NCBI RefSeq assembly: GCF_000733725.1
Contig: NZ_JMQM01000001.1
Coordinates: forward strand, 682,001 to 746,000
Direction of reading: 5' to 3'
DNA length: 64,000 nucleotides
Source of the DNA: Nitratireductor basaltis
GTDB lineage: Bacteria; Pseudomonadota; Alphaproteobacteria; Rhizobiales; Rhizobiaceae
The translations under genes and the position numbers were made by a program. Shown here piece after piece: positions 34,145 through 42,765 of the stretch; the first letter of the stretch is position 1; every line of letters begins with the position of its first letter. The notes under the pieces are model-generated. The model saw only the letters and a list, made by a program, of their open reading frames with translations, was not told the origin of the DNA and made no database searches.

Positions 34145-35116
34145 ATGAAGCATATCACTGCATCAGCCATTCTTGCTGCCGCCATCGGCATGGCCAGCTC
34201 AGCGCATGCCCAGACCAAGTGGGACATGCCGGTGCCCTACGGAGACACGAATTTCCACACGATGAACGTGATGGAGTTCGCGGAGGATGTGAAGGAAGCG
34301 ACAGGCGGCGAGTTGGACATTACCGTTCACTCAAACGGTTCCCTGTTCAAGCATCCCGATATCAAGAACGCGGTTCGTCAGGGTTTGGCACAGGCCGGTG
34401 AGGTTCTGGCCTCGCGTCTGTCCAACGAAAGCCCGATTTACGAGATCGATTCCGTACCCTTCCTTGCTACCAGCTATGAGGATGCAAAGAAGCTCTATGA
34501 TGCGTCCAAGGATGCACTGGCTTCCAAGCTGGAAGAGCAGGGGCTTGTCCTGCTTTATTCCGTGCCGTGGCCGCCGCAGGGCCTTTACGTCAACAAGGAA
34601 GTCAATTCCGTTGACGACCTGAAGGGCATGAAGATGCGTGCCTATAATGCGTCGACCGAGCGGCTTGCACAGCTTGCTGGCGGCCTGCCCACACAGGTTG
34701 AGGTGCCGGACCTTCCAACTGCATTCGCAACCGGTCGTGTGGAAGCGATGATGACGTCCCCATCGACGGGCGCGAACACGCAGGTCTGGGATTTCCTCAG
34801 CCACTATTATGATGTGCAGGCATGGTTGCCGCGCAACATTGTCTTTGTGAACAAGCGCGCCTTTGATGCGCTTTCGCCGGAAGCACAGGACGCGGTGATG
34901 AAGGCCGCTGCCGAGGCGGAAACGCGTGGCTGGGAAGCTTCGGAGAAGGAAACTGCCGAAAAGACCCAGGTCCTGAAGGACAATGGCGTGACTGTCGCTC
35001 CGCCCAGCGATGAGCTGCGGTCCGGACTTGTTGCCATCGGTGAAACGCTTGCCGACGAATGGGCCGAAAATGCCGGTGACGAGGGCAAGAAGATCCTCGA
35101 CGCCTACAAGAACTGA
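34145..35116 (+). CDS. TRAP transporter solute-binding protein (DctP family)
   Basis: This 323-residue periplasmic protein has a signal peptide ending ASSAHA-QTKWDM. Typical DctP parts are VMEFAEDVKEATGGELDITVH, GSLFKHPDIKNAVRQG, LKGMKMRAYNAS with the conserved Arg that binds the carboxylate (KMRAY), and VPDLPTAFATGRVEAMMTSP. It delivers a carboxylate ligand to the membrane subunits encoded next. Divergence from the oxoprolinase suggests a pyroglutamate-like ligand, but this is inference. GGGAG precedes the start. Confidence 0.92.
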   Translation: MKHITASAILAAAIGMASSAHAQTKWDMPVPYGDTNFHTMNVMEFAEDVKEATGGELDITVHSNGSLFKHPDIKNAVRQGLAQAGEVLASRLSNESPIYEIDSVPFLATSYEDAKKLYDASKDALASKLEEQGLVLLYSVPWPPQGLYVNKEVNSVDDLKGMKMRAYNASTERLAQLAGGLPTQVEVPDLPTAFATGRVEAMMTSPSTGANTQVWDFLSHYYDVQAWLPRNIVFVNKRAFDALSPEAQDAVMKAAAEAETRGWEASEKETAEKTQVLKDNGVTVAPPSDELRSGLVAIGETLADEWAENAGDEGKKILDAYKN

Positions 35117-35233
35117 TCGTTCAAACTGGACCCGGCTGCGGTTCCCGCTTCATTGCTGAAGTAGGGTGTCTCGTGGCCGGGCCATTGCCCGCCCGATGGC
35201 GGACTGTCGGCAGCTTTCTCACCGGATATTTCG

Positions 35234-35788
35234 ATGCGTCACTTTCTTGATGGCCTCTATCGTGTGGCCGAATGGATGGCCATGGGCGCCTTGTGCGCCG
35301 TCGCGCTCCTCGTCTTCGCCCAGGTCGGCGGGCGGGTGTTCGACAGCCTTCTCACCTTTGCCGGAGGCAGCCCTTACGGCTTCCTCGTTCCCTCGCTTGC
35401 CGAAATCGCCGGGTTCCTGCTGGTGGGTGCCTCCTTCCTGGCATTGGCAGGATCGTTCAGAGCGGGCTCCCATATCAGGGTGACGCTGGCCCTCATGAAT
35501 TTGCCCGAGCCGGTGCGCCGGGCAAGTGAAACCGCGGCACTTGCTGCAGCCACTTTCCTTGCGGGCCTGCTCGCCTGGTACACGACGATGCTCGCCTGGG
35601 ACTCCTATGTCTATGGCGAGAAATCCTTCGGGATCATTGCCGTGCCGCTCAGCCTGCCTCAGGGGGTGATGGCGCTGGGCGCGATCATATTCGCCGTTGC
35701 TACCGCCGACGACCTGATCGCTACGCTGCGCGGCGGGCGACCCACAAGCATTGCGAAGGAAGAAGAAGGCGCGGGGGAAGTGGCATGA
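35234..35788 (+). CDS. TRAP transporter small permease (DctQ family)
   Basis: This 184-residue membrane protein has four hydrophobic helices (WMAMGALCAVALLVFAQVGG is the first), with the DctQ loop SHIRVTLALMNLPEPVRR. It forms the smaller integral subunit of the importer. The stop overlaps the large permease start by four bases. The ribosome-binding site is weak (CCGGATATT), which is not unusual after the strongly expressed binding protein gene. Confidence 0.88.
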   Translation: MRHFLDGLYRVAEWMAMGALCAVALLVFAQVGGRVFDSLLTFAGGSPYGFLVPSLAEIAGFLLVGASFLALAGSFRAGSHIRVTLALMNLPEPVRRASETAALAAATFLAGLLAWYTTMLAWDSYVYGEKSFGIIAVPLSLPQGVMALGAIIFAVATADDLIATLRGGRPTSIAKEEEGAGEVA

Positions 35789-37092
35789 ATGAGCTGGCAA
35801 CAACCGCGACACTGCTCGGTGTCTTCGTCCTTGTTCTTCTTGCTGGCGGACTTTGGGTCGCGCTGGCACTGATGGCCGTGGGCCTCGCGACCATCTTCCT
35901 GATGGTTTCCGTTCCGCCCGGTGCGGTCATGGCGACCACGATCTGGGGATCGGTGAATTCATGGGATCTGGCCGCTCTGCCCATGTTCATCTGGATGGGC
36001 GAAATACTCTTTCGCACGAAGCTTGCCGAAGACATGTTCACCGGCCTTGCGCCATGGATGCGCCGCGTGCCGGGCAGGCTGTTCCATGTGAATGTTCTGG
36101 GTTGCGCCATCTTTGCGGCCGTCTCCGGCTCTTCTGCAGCAACGACTGCCACGATCGGGCGCATGTCGCTGCCCGAATTGAAGCGGCGCGGCTATGACGA
36201 GCGGATGGCGATCGGAACGCTGGCCGGATCGGGAACGCTGGGCCTGCTCATTCCTCCGTCAATCATCCTGATCGTCTATGGAGCTGCGACCGAGCAGTCC
36301 ATTGCCCGGCTATTCATCGCCGGCATCATGCCCGGCATCATGCTGGCCGTGCTCTTCATGGGCTATTGTGCGATCTGGGCGCTGGTGCAGCGTGACCGCA
36401 TGCCCGTACCCGATGAACGGGTCCCGTATATGACGCGGCTCTGGCAGACGCGACGGCTGTTCCCGATCCTGGCGCTGATTGCCGGCGTGATCGGGTCCAT
36501 CTATGGCGGCTTTGCCTCGCCGACAGAGGCCGCGGTTGTCGGTGTGGTACTTTCGCTGGTGCTTTCGGCCTTCAGTGGCACATTGACCCGAGAAAGTTTC
36601 ATGGATGCGCTGCGGCAGGCCACGCGCACATCCTGCATGATCGTGCTCATCCTTGCAGGTGCGGCAGTCCTGACGGTGGCCATGGGCTATACGGGGATCC
36701 CGCGCGAGCTGGCAGCCTATATCGGCAGTCTCGAGCTTTCGCCCTATGCGCTGCTGGCAGCCCTTACCTTGTTTTTCGTGGTGCTTGGCTGCTTCCTGGA
36801 TGGCATCTCCATCGTTGTGCTGACGACTTCGGTCATCCTGCCCATGATCGAGGCTGCAGGGCTCGACATCATCTGGTTTGGCATCTATCTCGTCCTGGTG
36901 GTGGAGATGAGCCAGATTACACCGCCGGTCGGCTTCAATCTGTTCGTCCTGCAGGGGATGACCGGCTACAACATTCTCAAGATCGCGCGGATGACGCTGC
37001 CGTTCTTCATCCTGATGATCTTTGCGGTGGTGCTTGTTGTGGCGTTCCCGCAGATCGCGCTATGGCTGCCTCAGACGATGCTTTCGCGCTGA
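35785..37092 (+). CDS. TRAP transporter large permease (DctM family)
   Basis: This 435-residue protein with about 12 hydrophobic segments forms the translocation subunit. Family motifs include SGSSAATTATIGRMSLPELKR, GTLAGSGTLGLLIPPSIILI and EMSQITPPVGFNLFVLQGM. It uses the sodium or proton gradient together with DctP and DctQ. Length and membrane pattern are as expected. The MarR-like regulator follows after 21 bases, so the four genes are probably one unit. Confidence 0.93.
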   Translation: MNELATTATLLGVFVLVLLAGGLWVALALMAVGLATIFLMVSVPPGAVMATTIWGSVNSWDLAALPMFIWMGEILFRTKLAEDMFTGLAPWMRRVPGRLFHVNVLGCAIFAAVSGSSAATTATIGRMSLPELKRRGYDERMAIGTLAGSGTLGLLIPPSIILIVYGAATEQSIARLFIAGIMPGIMLAVLFMGYCAIWALVQRDRMPVPDERVPYMTRLWQTRRLFPILALIAGVIGSIYGGFASPTEAAVVGVVLSLVLSAFSGTLTRESFMDALRQATRTSCMIVLILAGAAVLTVAMGYTGIPRELAAYIGSLELSPYALLAALTLFFVVLGCFLDGISIVVLTTSVILPMIEAAGLDIIWFGIYLVLVVEMSQITPPVGFNLFVLQGMTGYNILKIARMTLPFFILMIFAVVLVVAFPQIALWLPQTMLSR

Positions 37093-37113
37093 GGGCGGAA
37101 AATGAGGTGATGC

Positions 37114-37647
37114 ATGGCCGGTGAGGCGAAAAACGGGGATGACGAGATAGGGCCAGTGGTGAGCGCGGCGCATCTGGCTTCCGGTGCCATGCCGGCCTTG
37201 TCGGAAATCGAGTTCGCCATGACGCTCATGCATCACTCCTTCGAGCGCTGGATGGTGCGGTGCATGGCTGCGGCCGGCGTGCCGGGGCTGCAACCCATCG
37301 CCGTCCATCTGTTGCATGCCGTTGCCCATCGCGGACGGGAGAAGACGCTGTCCGAGCTTTGCATGATGTTCAATATCGAGGACACCCATGTGGTGACCTA
37401 TGCCATCAAGAAGCTCGATGCCCTGGGGCTCGTCAAATCGTCACGCCGCGGCAAGGAGAAGACGGTACAGGCCACGCAGGCGGGGCTGGACGCCTGTGCG
37501 CGCTATCACCGGGTGCGCGAAAAGCTGCTTGTGGCTTCGATGAAGCGGCTCAATCTCAATGAGAACGCGCTTTCGGGCATTGCCGACATGATGCGCACCA
37601 TCTCGGGGCAATATGACCAGGCCGCACGCAGCGCGTCGAGCCTCTGA
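37114..37647 (+). CDS. MarR-like winged-helix regulator
   Basis: This 177-residue DNA-binding protein has a MarR-type fold: SEIEFAMTLMHHSFERWMVR, then the recognition region KTLSELCMMFNIEDTHVVTY followed by AIKKLDALGLVKSSRRGKEKTVQAT as helix-wing. It lies at the end of the TRAP operon and is probably its local regulator, with binding to the divergent promoter region at 34048-34064 as the natural prediction. The ligand is likely a transport substrate or pathway intermediate. Confidence 0.82.
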   Translation: MAGEAKNGDDEIGPVVSAAHLASGAMPALSEIEFAMTLMHHSFERWMVRCMAAAGVPGLQPIAVHLLHAVAHRGREKTLSELCMMFNIEDTHVVTYAIKKLDALGLVKSSRRGKEKTVQATQAGLDACARYHRVREKLLVASMKRLNLNENALSGIADMMRTISGQYDQAARSASSL

Positions 37648-37777
37648 TCTCCTCGCGCCCGGCCCCCGGTTTATGACTCAGCGTCATTCTTTGTTACGCA
37701 ACTTCTTTTGCGAGTGGGCATTCCTCTGACGCAACCCGCAAGCAGCGGGTAACGTGTTCTACAAGAGGAGACTTGTC

Positions 37778-37999
37778 ATGAAGAAAGTTCTGGTTGGTGC
37801 AGTCGCTTCCATTGGTCTGCTTGGTCTTGCAGCATGCAGCGACACCGATGATACGACGACCCAGAGCGTTGATCCTGCAGCCGAAGAGCAGGTCGTGCCG
37901 GTAGAGCCTGATGCCACCGACAACACCACGACCCAGAGCATCGAGCCTGAGGCTGATGCCGAGGCGGAGATGGACGGCGAAGCCGAAACCATGCAGTAA
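37778..37999 (+). CDS. Small acidic lipoprotein
   Basis: This 73-residue protein starts MKKVLVGAVASIGLLGLAAC, with lipobox LAAC, and continues as a strongly acidic Thr/Glu/Asp tail with the repeated words DDTTTQSVDP and DNTTTQSIEP. AAGAGGAG precedes the ATG. It should be lipid-anchored in the envelope. The mature part of about 54 residues looks disordered. A perfect terminator follows, so it is a single-gene transcript, probably abundant. Function unknown. Confidence 0.8.
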   Translation: MKKVLVGAVASIGLLGLAACSDTDDTTTQSVDPAAEEQVVPVEPDATDNTTTQSIEPEADAEAEMDGEAETMQ

Positions 38000-38010
38000 G
38001 TTTTTCAACA

Positions 38011-38042
38011 AAAGCGAGAGGAGTAATCCTCTCGCTTTTTTG
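38011..38042 (+). terminator. Strong intrinsic terminator after the small lipoprotein gene
   Basis: A perfect 12-bp stem (aaagcgagagga at 38011-38022 and tcctctcgcttt at 38027-38038) has a GTAA loop and is followed directly by a T-run, the best canonical terminator in the window. Confidence 0.95.
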
Positions 38043-38116
38043 TTTCTGTCCGAAGCTGGCAGGAGAGGGTTGTCTCCTTCTCGCATTCGTCATCAAATCG
38101 CTTTATTGAGGTTGCG

Positions 38117-38827
38117 ATGACGATATTCGAACGCATTTACCGTTTTGCCGCACGCAGTTCCGGAAGCGTGCTTGCCTCCCTGATCGAAGCCATCAAGACC
38201 GCGTTCTCGGGCGACCCCGAGTTGCGCCGTCGCGTGGCTTTTTCTGTCGCCATCATTGCGTTGTCCGCGAAGATGGCAAAGGCGGACGGGATCGTTACGC
38301 AAGACGAGGTGCGCGCCTTTCAGGAGATTTTCTCCGTTCCGCCCGAAGAGCAGCGCAATGTAGCGCGGCTTTATGATCTGGCGCGCCAGGATGTGGCAGG
38401 GTTTGAAGCCTATGCGCAGCAAATGGCAGGCCTGTGCGGTTCAGGGGCGCGCAATTGCCAGATCCTCGAAGACATTCTCGATGCTCTCTTCCACATCGCC
38501 AAGGCTGACGGCGTCCTTCATGAGGATGAGCAGACTTTTCTGCAGCGTGTCGCCGAGATTTTCGACGTCGACCAGTCTCACTATGCCCGTATCGAAGCGC
38601 GTCATGTACTCGGTGCGAATGCCAATCCCTACACCGTTTTGGGTGTTAGCGAAAATGCAACTCTTGCGGATATAAAAAAATCATATCGACTTTTAGTTGT
38701 AGAAAACCACCCCGACCGTATGATTGCTCGCGGGGTGCCCGAAGAGTTTGTTTCGATCGCGAATACGCGCCTTGCGGCGCTGAACGCGGCATATGAGCAG
38801 ATTGAGAAAGACAGGCGTTTGTTATGA
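38117..38827 (+). CDS. TerB-like and J-domain protein (DjlA-like)
   Basis: This 236-residue protein has a TerB-like helical domain (about residues 35-150, with KMAKADGIVTQDEVRAF and HIAKADGVLHEDEQTFL as the two acidic repeats) and a C-terminal J domain (about 172-236) with the essential HPD in VENHPDRMIARG. The order matches DjlA, although no membrane anchor is evident here. It should stimulate an Hsp70 such as DnaK. An AT-rich patch with a run of seven A lies inside the J domain. The stop overlaps the amidase gene start by four bases. Confidence 0.87.
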   Translation: MTIFERIYRFAARSSGSVLASLIEAIKTAFSGDPELRRRVAFSVAIIALSAKMAKADGIVTQDEVRAFQEIFSVPPEEQRNVARLYDLARQDVAGFEAYAQQMAGLCGSGARNCQILEDILDALFHIAKADGVLHEDEQTFLQRVAEIFDVDQSHYARIEARHVLGANANPYTVLGVSENATLADIKKSYRLLVVENHPDRMIARGVPEEFVSIANTRLAALNAAYEQIEKDRRLL

Positions 38828-39585
38828 GTTTCAAACCTGATTTCAGCGGATGTGACGAAGTTAGACCATCACCCAATTTCAACAACCGGAAACGCAGCCC
38901 TAATATTCTTCTTCAGCACTACACCGGAATGGATACTGGCGATGCCGCGCTTGAGCGTCTGATCGCGGAGGAGTTCAAGGTCTCTGCCCATTATCTTGTC
39001 TACGAGGACGGCAAGATCGTGCAGATGGTGCCGGAGGACAAGCGCGCCTGGCACGCGGGCAAGGGGTCGTGGGCCGATGCGCCAGACGTCAATGGCGTTT
39101 CCATCGGCATCGAGATTGCCAATGGCGGTCACTATAACGGTGCGCCCGAATATCCCGAGGCGCAGATTGCTTCGGTCATCAAGCTTTCGCAGGACATCGT
39201 CAAGCGTCACAAGATTCCGCCCGAACGGGTGCTTGGACACTCGGATACGGCGCCTGGACGCAAGATTGACCCAGGTGAATGGTTTCCCTGGAAGCGGCTG
39301 TCGGAAAATGGCGTCGGACTATGGGTCGAGCCCGAGCCGGTCATCGAAGGAGCCTGCATCGCCTCCGGCGCCAAGGATGCGGATGTCGCGAAACTGCAAG
39401 CTGATCTGGCAGAATATGGCTATGGTGTGAACAAGACCGGTGTCTATGACAAGCAAACCGCGACCGTGGTGAAAGCATTTCAGAGACATTATCGGCCGGA
39501 AAAGGTCGATGGTGTCGCAGATGTTTCCACTATCAAGACATTGGAAAAGCTCATTTCTGCGTGGAAAGGCAGCCATAGCAGCTAA
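38824..39585 (+). CDS. N-acetylmuramoyl-L-alanine amidase with peptidoglycan-binding domain
   Basis: This 253-residue Amidase_2 (AmpD/AmiD-like) enzyme cuts the bond between MurNAc and the stem peptide. Zinc-site features are ILLQHYTGM (first His), SDTAPGRKIDPGEWFPW (His in LGHSD just before, and the acidic/Lys region) and KRAWHAGKGSW. The last 70 residues (DADVAKLQADLAEYGYGVNKTG) form a PG_binding_1 domain. No signal peptide is visible, suggesting a cytoplasmic recycling amidase or a non-classical route. It is translationally coupled to the J-domain gene. Confidence 0.9.
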   Translation: MSFKPDFSGCDEVRPSPNFNNRKRSPNILLQHYTGMDTGDAALERLIAEEFKVSAHYLVYEDGKIVQMVPEDKRAWHAGKGSWADAPDVNGVSIGIEIANGGHYNGAPEYPEAQIASVIKLSQDIVKRHKIPPERVLGHSDTAPGRKIDPGEWFPWKRLSENGVGLWVEPEPVIEGACIASGAKDADVAKLQADLAEYGYGVNKTGVYDKQTATVVKAFQRHYRPEKVDGVADVSTIKTLEKLISAWKGSHSS

Positions 39586-39766
39586 AGCTTTGTATCACGG
39601 AATATTTCATCGTTTTTTACTTTTTTATGAAACTCGCCCTTTTTGGTCCAACAAGTCCAGTAAAACCCCTGTCGAGCCGGGGGCGCACATAACTGTCAGT
39701 GCTTCAGCCCTCGAGATAACAAACAACGGGCGGGCTTCGGCCCTTCGCTGAAAAAGACAGGTAACG

Positions 39767-40444
39767 ATGAAAATTCACGTGTTTCTCGCGGCGGCGCTTG
39801 CTGCCGGTACGATCAGCTTTGCCGCAAATGCAAAGGACGGGCCTGCTGCGCCGCAGACGCAGCAGGCTGCTTCCCAGAACCAGAAGACCTTTGGCGATCT
39901 GATGAAGGATGTTCTGCGTGCCGGCCAGAAGCCCAAAGGCGCTGCCGCGGCATCGGCGCAGGCGAAGTCGAAGAAGCTGAATATCGACAATACGACGACC
40001 GCTTCGGTACGCACGCCGAAGAAGACTGCTGCCAAGACCGCTGCAGTGAAGGCACAGCGGGCTTCCGGTTCGAGGCCATACCACAGCATCGTTGCCAAAT
40101 ATGCATCGCAGTACGGTGTGCCCGTATCGCTGGCGCATGCGGTCATCTCGGTCGAGAGCAATTATCGCCCGTCGGCTCGTGGTGCCGCAGGCGAGGTCGG
40201 CCTGATGCAGATCAAGCCGGCGACCGCGCGCATGATGGGCTATTCGGGTTCGGTGAAGGCGCTGTACAACCCTGAGACCAATATCAAATACGGCCTGAAA
40301 TATCTGGCCAAAGCACACAAGCTGGGCGGCGGAACGACATGCGGCACGATCCTGAAATACAACGCAGGTCACGGTGCGAAGCGCATGAATCCGATCTCTT
40401 CGGCCTATTGCAAGAAAGTTCAGCGCATCCTCGCCAAGGGATAA
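39767..40444 (+). CDS. Lytic transglycosylase (SLT domain)
   Basis: This exported protein of 225 residues has a signal peptide (KIHVFLAAALAAGTISFAANA) and then about 85 residues of low-complexity Gln/Ala/Lys linker. The C-terminal SLT domain contains the catalytic Glu in AVISVESNYRPSARG, the GEVGLMQIKPATARMMG motif and NIKYGLKYLAKAHKLGG. It cleaves peptidoglycan glycan strands in the periplasm. The ribosome-binding site is weak (ACAGGTAACG). A hairpin overlapping the rnpB upstream region follows the stop. Confidence 0.92.
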   Translation: MKIHVFLAAALAAGTISFAANAKDGPAAPQTQQAASQNQKTFGDLMKDVLRAGQKPKGAAAASAQAKSKKLNIDNTTTASVRTPKKTAAKTAAVKAQRASGSRPYHSIVAKYASQYGVPVSLAHAVISVESNYRPSARGAAGEVGLMQIKPATARMMGYSGSVKALYNPETNIKYGLKYLAKAHKLGGGTTCGTILKYNAGHGAKRMNPISSAYCKKVQRILAKG

Positions 40445-40450
40445 TCGAGG

Positions 40451-40483
40451 AAAGGGTTTGCGTTTGACGCGCAAACTCCCTTT
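40451..40483 (+). terminator. Hairpin after the SLT gene, directly before rnpB
   Basis: AAAGGG and TTTGCG at 40451-40462 pair with CGCAAAC and CCCTTT at 40470-40483, with a small bulge on the right arm. It probably ends the transglycosylase transcript; TTGACG in the loop may also be part of the rnpB promoter. Confidence 0.55.
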
Positions 40484-40492
40484 ATACGCACT

Positions 40493-40890
40493 GCCAGTCG
40501 GTCGGGCGGCCGCATGTGCAAATGCCGAAAGGCTGCATGTGAGGAAAGTCCGGGCTCCATGGAACAACGGTGCCGGGTAACGCCCGGCGGGGGTGACCCC
40601 AGGGACAGTGCCACAGAAAGCAAACCGCCCGCGGGCCTTCGGGCTGGCGGGCAAGGGTGAAAGGGTGGTGTAAGAGACCACCGCGTTGCCTGGTAACAGG
40701 CGCGGCAAGGTAAACCCCACCGGGAGCAAAACCGAGTAGGGACGGGACGAGGGAAACCCTCAAGGCGGTTCCAGCCTGCCCGTCCGGGTTGGTTGCTTCA
40801 GGCCGGCAGCAATGCCGGCCGCAGATGAATGGCCGTCACGTCGCAGCTTCGGCTGTGGCCATACAGAACCCGGCTTACAGACCGGCTGGC
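40493..40890 (+). ncRNA. rnpB: RNase P RNA (catalytic RNA, bacterial type A)
   Basis: This is the RNA that removes 5' leaders from tRNA precursors. Helix P1 is formed by gccagtcggtc (40493-40503) and gaccggctggc (40880-40890), with one G-U pair. Conserved core elements appear in order: GAGGAAAGTCCGGGCTC near 40541, ACAGAAA near 40613, GGCAAGGTAAACCCCAC near 40705, GAGCAAAACCGAGTAGGG near 40724, CAGATGAATGGCCGTC near 40822 and ACAGAACCCGGCTTAC near 40863. The length, about 398 bases, is normal for alphaproteobacteria. The translated frames across it are spurious. A terminator follows at 40911. Confidence 0.95.
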
Positions 40891-40910
40891 GCTCTTCCGA
40901 ATGCTGATCG

Positions 40911-40938
40911 GGGCTGGTTCGAAAGAACCGGCCCTTTT
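40911..40938 (+). terminator. Intrinsic terminator of rnpB
   Basis: GGGCTGGTTC (40911-40920) and GAACCGGCCC (40925-40934) form a 10-bp stem with one G-T pair and a GAAA tetraloop, followed by TTTTCTTT. Confidence 0.92.
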
Positions 40939-41060
40939 CTTTGTGACCGGCTTCCAAGCGTTTCAATCATAACGGTTCATTAGGCTTAACGAGATATTTT
41001 CACACGCCCGACACTGCGCTTTCCGGCTGCTTTGACGGTTATAAGTGAATGCTAATCCCG

Positions 41061-41272
41061 TTGACGCCCATGGCCACCCATGCTATCCCGTAAACCTAAC
41101 AGATCAATCGTTTCAGTACAGCGTTCGGGTGCGTCGCCACTGCCAAACATGGCAGGGCGTGGGGCGCGTTTTGCGCCCGGAAAATGGGGCGGGGACTTTT
41201 CCCTTCAGAAGCGCCGGAGCGCTGAACGGACAGGTATGGAGAGCTGGGCACCCTGCGTGGCCGCAATGGAAG
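41061..41272 (+). promoter_or_regulatory. Promoter and long leader of the dcw cluster
   Basis: TTGACG (41061-41066), a 17-base spacer and TATCCC (41084-41089) form a plausible promoter for mraZ. Transcription from it would give a leader of roughly 175 bases. The leader contains a hairpin (GGGCGC at 41162-41167, GTTTT loop, GCGCCC at 41173-41178). The stretch from 40939 to 41060 shows nothing else recognisable. Frames open through the leader upstream of mraZ and rsmH are not family-like. Confidence 0.55.
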
Positions 41273-41740
41273 ATGGATCGATTTTTATCCAATGCGGTCA
41301 ACAAGATAGACGCGAAGGGTCGTGTGTCGGTTCCTGCACATTTTCGCAGTGTGGTTCAGCGCAAGGGGTTTGGGGATCTCTATGCGCTGAGGGGGCTGGA
41401 TGTTCCTGCGATGGATGTCGGAGGCGTCGATCTCCTGGAGCGCTACGAACAGCGCATCGCACAGGAAGACCCGTTTCTCCAGACGGCAGACGACATGTCC
41501 TTCTTCGTTCATGGCGACGGCAGCTATGTGAAGATGGATCAGGATGGCCGGATAACGGTCAGCGACTTCATCCGCGAGCATACGGGGATTTCGGACGAGG
41601 TCGCATTTGTGGGGCGGGGGTTCTTCTTCCAGATGTGGGAGCCAAAGCGTTTGCGCGAGCACGGGGAGCAGGTGCGCGAGCGGTTGCGGAATCTCAGGCA
41701 ACAGGCCGTGAAAGCGGCTTCAACAGGAGTATCGGAATGA
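41273..41740 (+). CDS. mraZ: MraZ, DNA-binding regulator of the dcw cluster
   Basis: This 155-residue protein has two AbrB-like MraZ domains: [20 protein letters not shown] with the conserved DAKGR motif, and [20 protein letters not shown] as the second copy. It forms rings that bind repeats before its own gene and represses the cluster. The frame is open upstream to 41045, but [13 protein letters not shown] at 41273 is the family start and gives the normal length. It is followed by rsmH with overlapping stop/start. Confidence 0.93.
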   Translation: MDRFLSNAVNKIDAKGRVSVPAHFRSVVQRKGFGDLYALRGLDVPAMDVGGVDLLERYEQRIAQEDPFLQTADDMSFFVHGDGSYVKMDQDGRITVSDFIREHTGISDEVAFVGRGFFFQMWEPKRLREHGEQVRERLRNLRQQAVKAASTGVSE

Positions 41741-42759
41741 TGGCGGGCCCCGGCGACGAGGAAGCCGGTGGCGGACCGGCCCGGCACATTCCGGTTCTTC
41801 TGGAGCCTGTACTGAATGCGCTGCAGCCTTCTGCAGGCAAGCGCATTCTGGATGGTACATTTGGCGCCGGCGGATATACGACGGCCATTCTGGAACGCGG
41901 CGCGGATGTCGTGGCGATCGATCAGGATCCGGATGCAATCGCGGCCGGAAAGGCGCTGGTCGAGCGCTTTGCGGGCCGGTTGAGGCTTGAACACGGCCGT
42001 TTCTCGAGGCTTGACGAGTTTGCTGGCGCCGCGCTGGATGGCGTGGTGCTGGACGTGGGCGTGTCATCCATGCAGCTCGATCAGGCCGAGCGCGGCTTCT
42101 CCTTCCGCTTCGAGGGACCGCTGGACATGCGCATGGGGCAGGTGGGGCCGAGCGCTGCCGATGTCGTGAACGGTTACAAGGTTCAGGACCTTACCCGCAT
42201 ATTCGGCCTGCTTGGCGAGGAGCGTCATGCCGGACGTATCGCGCGCGCAATCGAGAAGCGCCGGGAGCAACGTGCCTTCGAGACGACAGCCGACCTTGCC
42301 AGCCTTGTCGAGAAGACTATCGGCAGAAAGCCCGGCGACAAGATCCATCCGGCAACACGCGTCTTTCAGGGGCTGCGCATCTTCGTCAATGACGAGTTGG
42401 GTGAGTTGGCGCGGGCGCTTTTTGCTGCCGAGCGTGCGCTGAAACCCGGTGGCGTCCTGGCTGTGGTGTCCTTCCATTCGCTCGAAGATCGCATGGTGAA
42501 GCGCTTCATGACGGCGCGATCGGGCGGACAGGGCGGGTCACGCCATCTGCCAGCGCAACATGAAATCGCCACGCAGTTCGAGAAACCGGCCAAGCCGGTT
42601 GCGCCGACGGAGGAGGAGATCTCCTTAAATCCGCGGGCCCGCTCGGCACACCTTCGTCATGCGGTTCGCACGACTGCCGCGGCGGCAGAAGAAGATTTTG
42701 GTTTGTTTGGCATGCCGGCATTGGGGCTGACTGTCCCCGCGGCACGGAAAGCAGGGTGA
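41737..42759 (+). CDS. rsmH: 16S rRNA (cytosine-1402-N4)-methyltransferase RsmH
   Basis: This 340-residue enzyme methylates C1402 in the ribosomal P site using SAM. Family motifs: [15 protein letters not shown] at the N-terminus, [15 protein letters not shown] (SAM site), [28 protein letters not shown] and [18 protein letters not shown], with [15 protein letters not shown] near the C-terminus. The ATG at 41737 follows AGGAG by seven bases and overlaps the mraZ stop by four. Older name mraW. Confidence 0.95.
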   Translation: MMAGPGDEEAGGGPARHIPVLLEPVLNALQPSAGKRILDGTFGAGGYTTAILERGADVVAIDQDPDAIAAGKALVERFAGRLRLEHGRFSRLDEFAGAALDGVVLDVGVSSMQLDQAERGFSFRFEGPLDMRMGQVGPSAADVVNGYKVQDLTRIFGLLGEERHAGRIARAIEKRREQRAFETTADLASLVEKTIGRKPGDKIHPATRVFQGLRIFVNDELGELARALFAAERALKPGGVLAVVSFHSLEDRMVKRFMTARSGGQGGSRHLPAQHEIATQFEKPAKPVAPTEEEISLNPRARSAHLRHAVRTTAAAAEEDFGLFGMPALGLTVPAARKAG

Positions 42760-42765
42760 GGCGAC

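Noticed and set aside
40482-40763. Reverse open frames across 40420-40966
   Set aside because: They lie over the RNase P RNA, whose conserved helices explain the sequence.
41080-41736. N-terminal extension of rsmH
   Set aside because: The frame is open through mraZ by chance; the ATG at 41737 has AGGAG and gives the normal 340-residue protein.
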